From assembly GCF_002939985.1 (NCBI RefSeq), contig NZ_MDFM01000028.1:1-64000 (forward strand): DNA of 64,000 nt, given 5' to 3'. The notes beneath the pieces are model-generated. The model worked only from the letters and a program-made list of their open reading frames with translations. It was not told the DNA's origin and searched no databases. The position numbers and the translations under genes were made by a program. This stretch comes from Xanthomonas hortorum pv. cynarae. GTDB taxonomy: Bacteria > Pseudomonadota > Gammaproteobacteria > Xanthomonadales > Xanthomonadaceae. This document shows positions 8,502 to 17,643 of the stretch, piece by piece (positions within the stretch are counted from its first letter, which is position 1; each line of letters opens with the position of its first letter).

Positions 8502-9389
8502 ATGGCACACACTTCCCCCCTGATCCTCGTCACCGGCGCCAGCGGGCAGTTGGGCGCGTTGGTCGTCGAAGCCTTGCTAGAGCGTGTGCCAGCGGCACGC
8601 ATCGTAGCAACGGCCCGCGATACTGCGTCACTCGCAAAGTTCGCAAAACGCGACATCAGCGTGCGTCGCGCCGACTATGCAGACCCGCAGAGCCTGGATG
8701 AGGCCTTCGCCGGGGTGGGCCGCGTATTGCTGGTGTCGTCCAATGCGGTGGGCGAACGCGTGCCGCAGCACCGCAACGTGATCGAGGCGGCCAAGCGTGC
8801 CGGCGTGGAATTGCTGGCCTATACGAGCGTGCTGCACGCCGATACCAGCACGCTGTCGCTGGCACCCGAACATGTCGCCACCGAAGCGCTGCTGCGCGAG
8901 AGCGGCGTGCCGCATGTGCTGCTGCGCAATGGCTGGTACACCGAGAACTACACCGGCTCGATCGCGGCCGAAGTGGCGCATGGCGCGGTGATCGGCAGCG
9001 CCGGCGAGGGCAGGATCAGTGCGGCCACGCGCGCCGATTACGCCGCAGCCGCCGCAGCGGTGCTGGCCGCCGACGCAGCGCAGGCCGGCAAGGTCTACGA
9101 GCTGGCCGGCGATACCGCCTTCACCATGGCCGACTATGCCGCCGAGCTGGCGCAGCAGTCCGGCAAGCCGGTGGCGTATCACGATCTGCCCGAAGCCGAC
9201 TACGCGGCGGCGCTGGTGCAGATCGGCTTGCCGGCTCCGTTCGCCCAGGTGCTGGCGCAGTGCTCGGCGTCTTCGCGCGGCGGCAGCTTGTTCGACGACA
9301 GACACACGCTGAGCCAGCTGATCGGCCGCCCGACCACCTCGCTGCACGATGCGGTGGCTGCGGCGTTGAAGGCGGCACCGGCAGCCTGA
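8502..9389 (+). CDS. NAD(P)H:quinone oxidoreductase, NmrA/SDR type (QorB-like)
   Basis: 295 residues with an N-terminal Rossmann fold (ILVTGASGQLGALVVEALL) and the NmrA-like layout of E. coli QorB/YtfG: LLVSSNAVGERVPQHRNVIEAAKRAG, then LLRNGWYTENY. The SDR Tyr-Lys pair is absent, as in atypical SDRs. The expected activity is two-electron reduction of quinones with NADPH in the cytoplasm, protecting against redox cycling. ATG 8502 follows CTGGAG. Regulation by the divergent HxlR gene is likely. Confidence 0.85.
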   Translation: MAHTSPLILVTGASGQLGALVVEALLERVPAARIVATARDTASLAKFAKRDISVRRADYADPQSLDEAFAGVGRVLLVSSNAVGERVPQHRNVIEAAKRAGVELLAYTSVLHADTSTLSLAPEHVATEALLRESGVPHVLLRNGWYTENYTGSIAAEVAHGAVIGSAGEGRISAATRADYAAAAAAVLAADAAQAGKVYELAGDTAFTMADYAAELAQQSGKPVAYHDLPEADYAAALVQIGLPAPFAQVLAQCSASSRGGSLFDDRHTLSQLIGRPTTSLHDAVAAALKAAPAA

Positions 9390-9949
9390 GTCGGGCGTCG
9401 GCACGGTGCTGGTCGACATGCGTTGACCAGCACCTGCTCGTCGATACGCCAGGGTGTTTGATCAGACGACGGCGGGCTCTGACCCGCCTTCGCCGCGTTT
9501 TGATTCATTCGTCCCCTCGCCCACCGCTGCTCGGGAAGACGACGACAGCGGCGCGGTTGCCGTACGCGGCGCGCGCCTTCCGCCCTGCATCACTATCCGC
9601 CTCATGGCGTCGCTGCCTGCCAGTGGCACTGCAGACTTGAGGACGCGCGGCGGCAACGACAGCGTTGCAAAAACGCCCCGCACCTCACATTGCGCGCTGA
9701 TGGGTTCGCCTCCCGCGCGTCGCATAACTGACATCGGCCGGACACGCTACTGACACAGGCTTGCGTACACGCGTGCCGTAGATGTCACCAAACTGACATC
9801 AAATCTAAATATAACTGCTGCCATTGCCGCTACGTCAGGACGACCTGGGCGCCTGGCAGGCGCTCAGACGCCATGTTCGCCGCCCCGGTTGGGGGCAGCC
9901 GCAGGCCTGACGCTGCCGCCGACCCGTTTCCCTTGCACGAGCCGGACCC
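9390..9949 (+). promoter_or_regulatory. Porin upstream region with palindromic operator-like site
   Basis: 560 bp without a credible gene. GATGTCA (9781-9787), 6 nt, TGACATC (9794-9800) is a perfect inverted repeat immediately upstream of an AT-rich -10-like stretch (about 9801-9813). TGACATC also occurs at 9729-9735 and CTGACA at about 9750. Position and symmetry suggest an operator for the porin. A classic Pho box (two direct CTGTCAT repeats) is not present, although phosphate regulation would fit the gene. Confidence 0.45.
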
Positions 9950-11392
9950 ATGAAAAAACGCAATCTCGCCACCGTTCTGTGCGCCCTCAGCGCGACCGCC
10001 AGCGGCAGTACGCTGGCTGCCGAGCTGGAGCTGTACGTCGACCGCAAGACCAAGCAGATCTTTGCTGAGCCGGCACCGGGGCGCGACAAGCTGGGCAAGT
10101 TCGTGCAGGTGGACGAGAACGGCAAGCTGCCGGCCTCGGCACTGCCTGCCGCGCCGGCATTGCCGCCGCCGCCCGCCGCGCCAGTGGCGGCCGACACCGC
10201 CATCGCCCAGACCGCACCTGCACCCGTACCGGCCTCGCCGGCCCAGCCCGGCGAGGCCGGCAAGAAGTGGTACGACAAGCTGAGCCTGCGCGGCTACACC
10301 CAGATCCGCTACAACCAGGGCATCGGCGGCGACGCGCAAGACCTGCGTGCGCCTGGCGACCGCTTTATCGGCAACGACCAGAGCCTGGGCATCCGGCGTG
10401 CGCGCCTGGTGCTGAGCGGCGATCTCAACGAGCACGTGTCGCTGTACTTCCAGCCGGACTTTGCGAGCACGCCCACCGGTTCGACCACCTCCAACTTCGC
10501 GCAGCTGCGCGATGCGTATGCCGATATCTACTTCGACAAGAAGCGCGAATACCGCGTGCGTGTGGGCCAGTCGAAGATGCCGTACGGCTGGGAAAACCTG
10601 CAGTCCAGCCAGAACCGTCTCACGCTGGATCGCGCCGACGCGCTCAACTCCGGCCTGCGCGACGAACGCGATATCGGTGCGGTGTTCTATTACAGCCCCA
10701 CCGTGGCCAAGGGCCGCTTCCAGGATCTGGTCAAGTCGGGCCTGAAGGGCTCGGGCGATTACGGCGTGATCGGCGCCGGCGTCTACAACGGCCAAGGCGC
10801 CAACCGCGCCGAACGCAACGACGGCATGCATGCGGTGGTGCACGCCACCTATCCGTTCAAGTTCGCCAATGGCCAGTATCTGGAAGTGGGCGCCGATGCC
10901 TACAGCGGACGTTTCGTGCCGACGGCTGCAGCGGTGAATATCGATGGGCGCAGTTTCACCCCCGCCATCACCGACCCGAACGGCTATACCGACCAACGCG
11001 TGGCCGCGCACATCATTTACTACCCGCAGCCGTTCGGCCTGCAGGCCGAGTGGACAGTGGGTCGCGGCCCGGAGCTGGATGTCGCGCAGCGGCGCATCCG
11101 TACCCGTTCGCTGAGCGGCGGTTACGTGCAGGCGATGTACAAGCACGACTTCAATTACGGCACTCTGCTGCCGTACCTGAAATGGCAGACCTACCGCGGC
11201 GGTTCCAAGTTCGATACCAATGCGCCGCGCATGCGTCTGGACGAAGTGGAAGCCGGTGTCGAGTGGCAACCGATGGATGCGCTGGAACTGGTATTCGCGT
11301 ATTCGAAGATGAAGCGCACCGACGTCACCACTGCGCCGTATCCGGTGGTGGAAGGCGATCTGCTGCGGCTGCAGTTGCAGGTCAATTACTGA
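9950..11392 (+). CDS. OprO/OprP-family phosphate-type outer membrane porin
   Basis: 480 residues. A signal peptide (MKKRNLATVLCALSATASGSTLAA) is followed by a short periplasmic segment and a Pro/Ala-rich linker (about 60-110), then a 16-stranded barrel typical of Porin_O_P (LSLRGYTQIRYNQG; VRVGQSKMPYGWENLQSS; final strand ending with aromatic Y at the C-terminus, LRLQLQVNY). Homologues pass phosphate or pyrophosphate across the outer membrane. The N-terminal extension with the linker is longer than in Pseudomonas OprP. Single gene, no pst/pho neighbours here, so the substrate is inferred from family only. Confidence 0.85.
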   Translation: MKKRNLATVLCALSATASGSTLAAELELYVDRKTKQIFAEPAPGRDKLGKFVQVDENGKLPASALPAAPALPPPPAAPVAADTAIAQTAPAPVPASPAQPGEAGKKWYDKLSLRGYTQIRYNQGIGGDAQDLRAPGDRFIGNDQSLGIRRARLVLSGDLNEHVSLYFQPDFASTPTGSTTSNFAQLRDAYADIYFDKKREYRVRVGQSKMPYGWENLQSSQNRLTLDRADALNSGLRDERDIGAVFYYSPTVAKGRFQDLVKSGLKGSGDYGVIGAGVYNGQGANRAERNDGMHAVVHATYPFKFANGQYLEVGADAYSGRFVPTAAAVNIDGRSFTPAITDPNGYTDQRVAAHIIYYPQPFGLQAEWTVGRGPELDVAQRRIRTRSLSGGYVQAMYKHDFNYGTLLPYLKWQTYRGGSKFDTNAPRMRLDEVEAGVEWQPMDALELVFAYSKMKRTDVTTAPYPVVEGDLLRLQLQVNY

Positions 11393-11470
11393 TTCACTGA
11401 GCCTGATGTAACTACCCGGATCCCCGTACTACGGAAGTTTCCTGTTTTTGGTGGCATTGCATGCAAGACA

Positions 11471-11505
11471 TCGAGTTGCGCGTTCGCCAGCAGCGCGCAA
11501 CTCGA
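11471..11505. terminator. Strong hairpin after the porin gene
   Basis: TCGAGTTGCGCG (11471-11482), 11-nt loop, CGCGCAACTCGA (11494-11505): a perfect 12-bp GC-rich stem between the convergent ends of the porin and the Abi gene. No U run follows on either strand. Probably a bidirectional termination or RNA-end hairpin. Confidence 0.55.
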
Positions 11506-11595
11506 CAATCAGGACGGCGATACACACACTTCAAACGCGCTATCGAGCGGCCGTTGCAGACATGCCCGCGCACCAGCCTTGTGGCAGGTCAGTGC

Positions 11596-12516
11596 TTATC
11601 TCCACAGCGCGTGCGTCTCCCAGTTGTACGGGGCTCCCATGCCGGCTCTATGCGACGCGTCGACCAGAAGCGGTCGCAGGTGATTGCTGACAGTCATCCG
11701 CCAGTTCGTAACGTTGGCCGCAGTGCTTTTGAGCAGGTGATTCAACACGCACAGCACGAAAAACAGGCGGTTTGCTGGAACCACCGACGACGTGCTCGCC
11801 CAGACCCCGTGCCTGGGAATCATCGGCGACACGCCAAGAACCCGATTCCACAACCGACCATGGTGCGCCGCCATGTTGCGAACCACGGAGACGGTATGAA
11901 GCCAACTGACCAAAACCGGTCCAGCCGTCTGAAATTCAGCGGCAATTGCGGTTTGATCCACGCCATGCATGGCACGCACCAATTTGGACAGCGTGCCAAG
12001 TGATATCACCTCACTGGCCATATAAATGGGCACTTCAGGGAACGGTGGGGTGGTGTATCGCTGTCTGTAGTGGTCTATGAACGTCTCCCGGGCGCGGCAG
12101 ACCTCGTCGTCGACCTTTCTTAGCCAGATTACGTGCCAATTACCTAAACTGCGTCGGTCCCCACCGTCTGCCCTGAAATTAGCCGCGTTGCGATGGCCAA
12201 AGCTTCCGTAGGCGTGAGCCAGCCTATAGGTCACTGCCGTCCGGGTGGCCACTTCAATATGTCCAATGGCTTCGCCTACAAGATGGCGCAGAAGACGATC
12301 AAACTCGTAAAGTCCGAGCGCGGTGTCCATGCTCGCGCCCGGCAGATAGGTATCGCTGCCTGCAACTCGCAAAGGAAACAGATAGCCCATCAGGCGGTAG
12401 TAACCAACCCTCCGCAGGTAGAGTTCTGCTGTGACGGGATCGGCGATTGCCAGACCTCGGTCCTGCAACTGCTGAATCTGCTGGGCGTAGTCCAACGCCT
12501 CCTTCGTGTACTGCAT
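11596..12516 (-). CDS. Abi_2 (AbiF/AbiD-type) HEPN abortive-infection protein
   Basis: 306 residues from the ATG at 12516, which is preceded on this strand by GGGAGGTG; a longer open frame to 12558 would start inside a terminator. Abi_2 features: QIQQLQDRGLAIAD and YYRLMGYLFPLR at the N-terminus, HIEVATRTAVTYRLAHAYG in the middle, and the HEPN RNase signature VVRNMAAHHGRLWN (R213-x4-H218) near residue 215. Family members (AbiD, AbiF) are HEPN toxins that stop phage growth, presumably by cleaving RNA. A terminator-like hairpin sits directly upstream (12548-12599), as expected if a small RNA is made in front of the gene. The gene stands alone between the porin and the methionine operon. Intact. 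Confidence 0.85.
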   Translation of the reverse strand: MQYTKEALDYAQQIQQLQDRGLAIADPVTAELYLRRVGYYRLMGYLFPLRVAGSDTYLPGASMDTALGLYEFDRLLRHLVGEAIGHIEVATRTAVTYRLAHAYGSFGHRNAANFRADGGDRRSLGNWHVIWLRKVDDEVCRARETFIDHYRQRYTTPPFPEVPIYMASEVISLGTLSKLVRAMHGVDQTAIAAEFQTAGPVLVSWLHTVSVVRNMAAHHGRLWNRVLGVSPMIPRHGVWASTSSVVPANRLFFVLCVLNHLLKSTAANVTNWRMTVSNHLRPLLVDASHRAGMGAPYNWETHALWR

Positions 12517-12540
12517 TGTCCCCACCTCCCTGTGCCCAAG

Positions 12541-12665
12541 GCAAAAAAAACCCGCCAAATTGCGCTTTCAGCAGAAGCTGTAGAGGCGTGGCGGGTGTGT
12601 TGACGAAATTCTGCACCATTTGGTACCGCACAGCAACCAAATGTTAGCCAAATGTGACGCGTTCA
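12541..12665 (-). ncRNA. Candidate small RNA ending in a terminator upstream of the Abi gene
   Basis: On the minus strand, CATTTGGT and ACCAAATG form an 8-bp stem with an 11-nt loop (about 12616-12642), preceded by the direct repeat ACATTTGG-N3-ACATTTGG. Next comes CCCGCCA...TGGCGGG followed at once by eight T residues (about 12542-12597), a textbook intrinsic terminator that ends just before the Abi ribosome-binding site. This architecture (structured RNA, terminator, HEPN toxin) matches RNA-antitoxin systems. I see no convincing promoter, and the 5' end is unknown. Existence as an RNA is inferred. Confidence 0.5.
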
Positions 12666-12999
12666 GCTCGCAGCTTTTTCACTTGCAGGGTTACGTAGCC
12701 GCCCCGCGCGTGCAGTTCCTAACAAGGCCAGTGATGGCGCTGACGAGCAAGTCCTCGCAGCAATGGTTAAACCAGGCCAGAGCCCACTATCGGCTTACCA
12801 TCTTCCCGGACTGGGAGCCAACCATGGGTCCTGATCGACATCGCACATGGCAGCCAAGCATCACATGCGGTGTTAGCTACCATGCCTCAGCCTAGGTACG
12901 CGCACGGCACACTCGACAAGCAAACGACCTGATTCCACATCATGACGCTGAGAGCGAGGCACCTGCGACGGCAGCTAATCCATCGAAAGCACCAGCGCA
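12666..12999. other. Intergenic stretch, nothing recognised
   Basis: Between the candidate Abi-associated RNA and mesD (both on the minus strand). Only weak short open frames without ribosome-binding sites are present. It may hold the promoter of the RNA and the end of the mesD transcript. Confidence 0.4.
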
Positions 13000-14031
13000 C
13001 TACCGCGCTGACAGCTCTGCGCGAATGATGTCTGCGCCTGCGCTGAGGGCAGTGAGTTTGCCTCGTGCAACGTGCCGGGCGAGCGGCGCCATCCCGCAGT
13101 TGGTGGACGGGTAGAGCTTGTCGGCGTCGACAAACCGAAGCGCCTTGCGCAGCGTATCGGCCACCTCCTGCGGTGTTTCGATCGTATTGCTTGCCACGTC
13201 GATGGCGCCGACCATCACCTTCTTGCCGCGAACGAGTTCGATCAGATCGATCGGCACGTGCGAGTTGTGGCACTCCAGCGAGATGATGTCGATATTGGAT
13301 GTCTGCAGCTTGGGGAACGATTCTTCGTACTGACGCCACTCCGACCCCAGGGTCTGCTTCCAGTCGGTATTGGCCTTGATGCCGTAGCCATAGCAGATAT
13401 GCACGGCGGTCTCGCAGGTGAGCCCTTCGATCGCGCGTTCAAGCGTGGCAACGCCCCAGTCGTTGACCTCGTCGAAGAAGACATTGAAGGCCGGCTCATC
13501 GAACTGGATGATGTCCACGCCGGCAGCTTCGAGCTCCCTGGCTTCCTGATTGAGGATCTTGGCGAATTCCCATGCCAGCTTTTCGCGGCTTTTGTAGTGC
13601 GCATCGAAGAGGGTGTCGATCATCGTCATGGGACCAGGCAGCGCCCATTTGATCGGCTGCCGGGTTTGCTGGCGCAGGAACTTGGCATCGTCGACGAAGA
13701 CGGACTTCGGGCGGCTCACCGCGCCAACAACGGTGGGGACGCTGGCGTCATAGCGATCGCGAATCCTGACCGTCTCGCGCTTTTCGAAATCCACACCGCT
13801 GAGGTGTTCGATGAAGGTGGTGACGAAATGCTGGCGGGTCTGCTCGCCGTCGCTCACGATATCGATGCCGGCGTGCTGCTGTTCCTGCAGCGACAAGCGC
13901 AATGCGTCCTGCTTGCCTTCGATCAGTTCCTCGTCCTGCAGCTTCCAGGGAGACCAGAGTTTCTCCGGTTGCGCGAGCCAGGACGGCTTGGGCAGGCTAC
14001 CGGCGGTTGAGGTGGGGAGCAGCTTATTCAT
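13000..14031 (-). CDS. mesD: Folate-independent methionine synthase MesD (MetE C-terminal-like)
   Basis: 343 residues, corresponding only to the catalytic C-terminal half of cobalamin-independent methionine synthase. Zinc and homocysteine ligands are visible as VHICYGYG (H211, C213), SLECHNS (E253) and STNCGMA (C312). The N-terminal folate-binding half of MetE is absent. Its gene pairs with a DUF1852 gene 28 bp upstream, the combination described as MesD plus MesX, which makes methionine from homocysteine without methyl-folate in an oxygen-requiring reaction whose methyl donor is not known to me. The flavin reductase gene further upstream and the MetR-type regulator across the promoter support a methionine role. 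Confidence 0.88.
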   Translation of the reverse strand: MNKLLPTSTAGSLPKPSWLAQPEKLWSPWKLQDEELIEGKQDALRLSLQEQQHAGIDIVSDGEQTRQHFVTTFIEHLSGVDFEKRETVRIRDRYDASVPTVVGAVSRPKSVFVDDAKFLRQQTRQPIKWALPGPMTMIDTLFDAHYKSREKLAWEFAKILNQEARELEAAGVDIIQFDEPAFNVFFDEVNDWGVATLERAIEGLTCETAVHICYGYGIKANTDWKQTLGSEWRQYEESFPKLQTSNIDIISLECHNSHVPIDLIELVRGKKVMVGAIDVASNTIETPQEVADTLRKALRFVDADKLYPSTNCGMAPLARHVARGKLTALSAGADIIRAELSAR

Positions 14032-14059
14032 GATGAGTGATGTCTTGCGTTCGTGTTGA

Positions 14060-15061
14060 TTAGACAGCGTGGCTGGAGGCCCACTGCTCGAGAATGTTCC
14101 CGTAGGGCTTGATGAAGTGCTCCTGCGTGAATTTGCCCTGCGTCACCGCGAGCTGGCTGCGCTCTTCGCGGTCGTAGACGATCTGGGTAGACGAGTAATC
14201 CTGATGCTTCAGGCTCGGCTGGTAGATGGCCCCCGCCGCAGAATTGGCGTTGTAGATCTCTGGCCGGTAAATCTTCTGGAACGTCTCCATGGTGCTGATG
14301 GTGCCGATCAGCTCAAGGTTGGTGTAGTCGTTCAGCAGGTCGCCGAGAAAGTAAAACGCCAACGGGGCGACGCTGTTGGGCGGCATGAAATAGCGCACCT
14401 GCAGGCCCATCTTCTCGAAATACCGATCCGTCAATGAACCTTCGTCCTGCCGGTATTCGATGCCCAGGATGGGGTGCTGGTTTCCGGTGCGGTGATAGAC
14501 CTTGCTGCTGGAGACGCTGATGCAGATGACCGGCGGCTTGGCGAACCGCGCCTTGTAGGCGTCCGAGTGCACGAAGTGCTTGAACAGCTTGCCATGCAGG
14601 CTGCCGAAATCATTCGGCAGGCTGAAGCTGGACGCATCCTGATTGTGCGCTGGCAGCAGCACGCTGAAATCGTAGTCACGCACATAGGAGGAAAAATTAT
14701 TCCCTGCAATGCCGTCGATGCGCGCGCCGGTCGTTTTATCGAGGATGCTGGGTTTCAATATCTCGATCAACGGAAATGCATCGCCTGCTTGAAATCCATC
14801 ACCTGCTTCGCTCCCACCGATCTTCATCTCGACAGAGATGATTTCGAGTTCGACCGCGTAGCGGTCAAGCGTGGGGTTATCCCAATGCGCCAGGTCGTTG
14901 AAGCGGTTGTTAATCATCGCCAGCGTGTTACGCAAATTTTCCTGACGACGCTGCCCCCTGGCCAGATTGGCAAAGTTGGTCGTGTTGCGCGTATTGGCCG
15001 CGGGACGGTAGTCCTCATCGAACCAAAGGCTCTTGATGGTGAAGGTCAATTCCTGAGTCAT
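14060..15061 (-). CDS. mesX: MesX, DUF1852 partner of MesD
   Basis: 333 residues from ATG 15061 (MTQELTFTIKSLWFDEDY), matching the conserved DUF1852 start; the frame is open further upstream but through non-conserved residues. Characteristic segments are RPAANTRNTTNFANLARG, ENLRNTLAMINNRFNDLA and IEYRQDEGSLTDRYFEKMG. DUF1852 (MesX) is required for MesD activity in other bacteria. Its chemistry is unresolved; an oxygenase-like or methyl-transfer role has been proposed. Located between the flavin reductase and mesD in the same direction, with a 28-bp gap to mesD. No transmembrane segments or signal peptide, so cytoplasmic. Confidence 0.88.
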   Translation of the reverse strand: MTQELTFTIKSLWFDEDYRPAANTRNTTNFANLARGQRRQENLRNTLAMINNRFNDLAHWDNPTLDRYAVELEIISVEMKIGGSEAGDGFQAGDAFPLIEILKPSILDKTTGARIDGIAGNNFSSYVRDYDFSVLLPAHNQDASSFSLPNDFGSLHGKLFKHFVHSDAYKARFAKPPVICISVSSSKVYHRTGNQHPILGIEYRQDEGSLTDRYFEKMGLQVRYFMPPNSVAPLAFYFLGDLLNDYTNLELIGTISTMETFQKIYRPEIYNANSAAGAIYQPSLKHQDYSSTQIVYDREERSQLAVTQGKFTQEHFIKPYGNILEQWASSHAV

Positions 15062-15229
15062 TGCAAGCTGACGCCTTGTTTCGAGATTAAATACGAGCGC
15101 ACTTTTCAGCGAAGCTGTTGATGCCTGCTGGATGGACGCCGGGACTCTGGATCGGCGGGCCATCGCCAACGGATCCGGTGGCCGAAGAGGGCGAGGTGGC
15201 CCGCCAGGCAACCGTGGGCGGGATGGCCC

Positions 15230-15823
15230 TCAGGCCGCAGCGACTTTTTCTGCGGCGATGGAACTTGGCTGCCGCGTCAATGCGATCAGCGGCAATGCCC
15301 GCTGCACCGCCAGCCTGGCCCGCTCGGCCAGGGCCTCGTTGTGCACGCGGTAGTCCAGAAAGTCCCGATCGGTGGCGTAGACGCCCAGCGGCAACGTGCG
15401 TGCCTGGAAGAAACTGAAAAGCGGACGCAGCTGGTGGTCGATCACCAACGCATGGCGGTCGCTGCCGCCGGTTGCAGCCAACAGGACGGGCGTGTCGATC
15501 AAGGCGTCCTGATGGATGAAGTCGAAGAAGTGCTTGAACAGCCCGGTGAAGGACCCGCGATAGACCGGCGTGGTCACCACCAGCACGTCGGCCTGCTCCA
15601 CGGCGATCAGTTCCTGCTCCACCGTTGCGGGCAGCTGCGAGCGCCAGACCGCACCGGCGAACTGCGGCGCCAACGCCCCGAGTTCGACCAGATGTTGCTC
15701 GCACGGCACGGCATCGGCGATCAGCGCTAGCAGGTGTTCGGCCAGGGCGACAGCCTTGGAGGGGCGTTGCATCCCGCCGGAGACCGCAACGACGCGGAGA
15801 GGGTGTGGCACGTTGACAGTCAT
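15230..15823 (-). CDS. NAD(P)H-dependent FMN reductase (MsuE-like)
   Basis: 197 residues from ATG 15823 (MTVNVPHPLRVVAVSGGMQRPSK). Flavodoxin-like fold of the NADPH-dependent FMN reductase family: phosphate-binding SGGMQRPSK, VLVVTTPVYRGSFTGLFKHFFDFI and ATGGSDRHALVIDHQLRPLFSFF, as in MsuE/SsuE. Such enzymes supply free FMNH2 to two-component monooxygenases. As first gene of the mesX-mesD operon it suggests that MesX needs reduced flavin and O2; that link is inference, but the gene order makes it attractive. About 170 bp separate it from mesX. Confidence 0.85.
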   Translation of the reverse strand: MTVNVPHPLRVVAVSGGMQRPSKAVALAEHLLALIADAVPCEQHLVELGALAPQFAGAVWRSQLPATVEQELIAVEQADVLVVTTPVYRGSFTGLFKHFFDFIHQDALIDTPVLLAATGGSDRHALVIDHQLRPLFSFFQARTLPLGVYATDRDFLDYRVHNEALAERARLAVQRALPLIALTRQPSSIAAEKVAAA

Positions 15824-15920
15824 GCAGGTGGGCCTAGAACGACGAACCCCGATGCTAGGGCTCGCATTCAATGAAGTAAAATGGTGTTATTTCAACAATC
15901 CATGAATTCGGATCATCTGA
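15824..15920. promoter_or_regulatory. Divergent promoter region with MetR-like half-sites
   Basis: The 97 bp between the flavin reductase and the MetR-type gene are AT-rich and dense in TGAA/TTCA half-sites: TTCA-A-TGAA at 15867-15875, TTCA at 15891, TGAA at 15903 and 15918. The E. coli MetR consensus TGAA-N5-TTCA is not met exactly, so these are candidate rather than confirmed operators. The layout predicts that the LysR-type protein controls the mes operon, probably with homocysteine as co-inducer. Confidence 0.45.
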
Positions 15921-16859
15921 ATGCTTGAGCGCATCCATCTCACCATCGTCCAGCAGGTCGAGCAGCAAGGCTCGCTGACGGCCGCCGCTGGCGTGTTGAA
16001 CCTGACCCAGTCGGCGCTGAGCCACAGCATGAAAAAGCTGGAGCAGCAGCTGGGCACCGACGTCTGGCTGCGCGAGGGCCGCAGCCTGCGGCTGACCCAG
16101 GCCGGCCAATATCTGCTGGCGGTGGCCAACCGGGTATTGCCGCAACTGGACCTGGCCGAAGAGCGCCTGGGGCAGTTCGCGCAGGGCGAACGCGGTGCGC
16201 TGCGCATCGGCATGGAATGCCATCCCTGCTACCAGTGGCTGCTCAAGCTGGTGGCGCCCTATCTGGCCACCTGGCCGGATGTGGATGTGGACGTCAAGCA
16301 GAAGTTCCAGTTCGGCGGCATTGGCGCGCTGTTCGGCTACGAGATCGATCTACTGGTCACGCCCGACCCGCTGTACAAGCCCGGGCTGCGGTTCGAGCCG
16401 GTGTTCGACTACGAGCAGGTGCTGGTCGTGGCCAGCGGCCATGCGCTGGCGTCGGCTGCCTACGTCAAGCCGCAGCAGCTGACACGCGAGGTGCTCATCA
16501 GCTATCCCGTAGACCTTGAGCGGCTGGACATCTACAGCCAGTTCCTGCTGCCGGCCGGTGTCACGCCCAGGCGCCACAAGGCCATCGAAACCACCGACAT
16601 CATGATGCAGATGGTGGCCAGTGGCCGCGGTGTGGCCGCCATGCCACGCTGGCTGGTGGAGGAATATGCCTCCAGGATGGACGTGGTGCCGGTCAGGCTG
16701 GGCGCGCGCGGCATTCCCAAACAGATCTTTCTGGGCGCACGCGAGGCGGATATCGCCGTCGACTACCTGCGGGCCTTTATCGAACTGGCGCGCGCGCCTG
16801 GCAATGCCAATGCCACCGCCAATACCAACACCAACACCAATACGCCGGGAGCCAACTGA
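15921..16859 (+). CDS. MetR-type LysR-family regulator
   Basis: 312 residues. N-terminal LysR helix-turn-helix ([20 protein letters not shown]). The effector domain reads very close to Met[54 protein letters not shown] and [22 protein letters not shown]. MetR binds homocysteine and activates methionine synthesis genes. The C-terminal tail is an unusual low-complexity NANATANTNTNTNT stretch. Divergent from the mes operon; the stop overlaps the queH start by one base (TGATG), so the two are co-translated. Confidence 0.87.
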   Translation: MLERIHLTIVQQVEQQGSLTAAAGVLNLTQSALSHSMKKLEQQLGTDVWLREGRSLRLTQAGQYLLAVANRVLPQLDLAEERLGQFAQGERGALRIGMECHPCYQWLLKLVAPYLATWPDVDVDVKQKFQFGGIGALFGYEIDLLVTPDPLYKPGLRFEPVFDYEQVLVVASGHALASAAYVKPQQLTREVLISYPVDLERLDIYSQFLLPAGVTPRRHKAIETTDIMMQMVASGRGVAAMPRWLVEEYASRMDVVPVRLGARGIPKQIFLGAREADIAVDYLRAFIELARAPGNANATANTNTNTNTPGAN

Positions 16860-17524
16860 TGGACAGCATCGCCACGCGCACGCCACTTCCACTGCCTGCC
16901 GGCCACGACAAGGTCTTGCTGCATTCCTGCTGCGCGCCGTGCTCCGGCGAGGTGATGGAGGCCATGCTGGCTTCCGGCGTCGACTACACCATCTTCTTCT
17001 ACAACCCCAATATTCATCCGCGCAAGGAGTACGAGCTGCGCAAGGACGAGAACATCCGCTTTGCCGAGCAGTGCGGCGTGCCCTTCGTCGATGCCGACTA
17101 TGATCGTGACAACTGGTTCGAACGCGCACGCGGGATGGAGAACGAACCCGAACGCGGCGTGCGTTGCACCATGTGCTTCGACATGCGCTTTGAACGCACC
17201 GCGCTGTATGCGCACGAACATGGCTTCCCGGTGATCACCAGCTCCCTGGGCATCTCGCGCTGGAAGAACATGCAGCAGATCAACGACTGCGGCGTACGTG
17301 CTGCGGCCAGGTATCCCGGCCTGATGTACTGGGAATACAACTGGCGCAAGGGCGGCGGTTCCTCGCGCATGGTCGAGATCAGCAAGCGCGAGAACTTCTA
17401 CCAGCAGGAATACTGCGGCTGCGTCTACTCGCTGCGCGACACCAATCGGCATCGCGTGGAAAGCGGGCGCAATCGCATTCAACTGGGCGTGAAATTCTAC
17501 GGCGATGGGGAGCAGGAAGACTGA
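16859..17524 (+). CDS. queH: Epoxyqueuosine reductase QueH
   Basis: 221 residues. QueH reduces epoxyqueuosine to queuosine in tRNA anticodons, the non-homologous replacement of the cobalamin enzyme QueG. The cysteine motifs are present: [28 protein letters not shown] and the C-terminal [10 protein letters not shown], which bind an Fe-S cluster and a second metal. [15 protein letters not shown] is a family hallmark. The start overlaps the preceding regulator stop. The operon link to a MetR gene is unexplained and may be simple packing. Confidence 0.92.
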   Translation: MDSIATRTPLPLPAGHDKVLLHSCCAPCSGEVMEAMLASGVDYTIFFYNPNIHPRKEYELRKDENIRFAEQCGVPFVDADYDRDNWFERARGMENEPERGVRCTMCFDMRFERTALYAHEHGFPVITSSLGISRWKNMQQINDCGVRAAARYPGLMYWEYNWRKGGGSSRMVEISKRENFYQQEYCGCVYSLRDTNRHRVESGRNRIQLGVKFYGDGEQED

Positions 17525-17643
17525 GTGCCTCGCCAGGGCAACAACGCCACCGGGATTTCAGTGCGTTCCATGGCGCCCTTCCCGCTCGATCAGGGCTGAC
17601 GTACCTGTACCACCCAATCACCACCAAAGCACGGCAAAAGATC

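Noticed and set aside
9720-9815. Classic Pho box upstream of the OprP-like porin
   Set aside because: CTGTCAT direct repeats with 4-nt spacing are not present; the sites are an inverted repeat.
9830-11269. Minus-strand frame opposite the porin
   Set aside because: Antisense shadow of the OprP-like gene; no start signals.
10267-11400. Plus-strand frame overlapping the porin
   Set aside because: Out-of-frame reading, Arg/Pro/Ala-rich; the porin frame carries signal peptide and barrel.
12620-12895. Short plus-strand frame upstream of the Abi gene
   Set aside because: Runs antisense through the candidate RNA; no start signals or domain.
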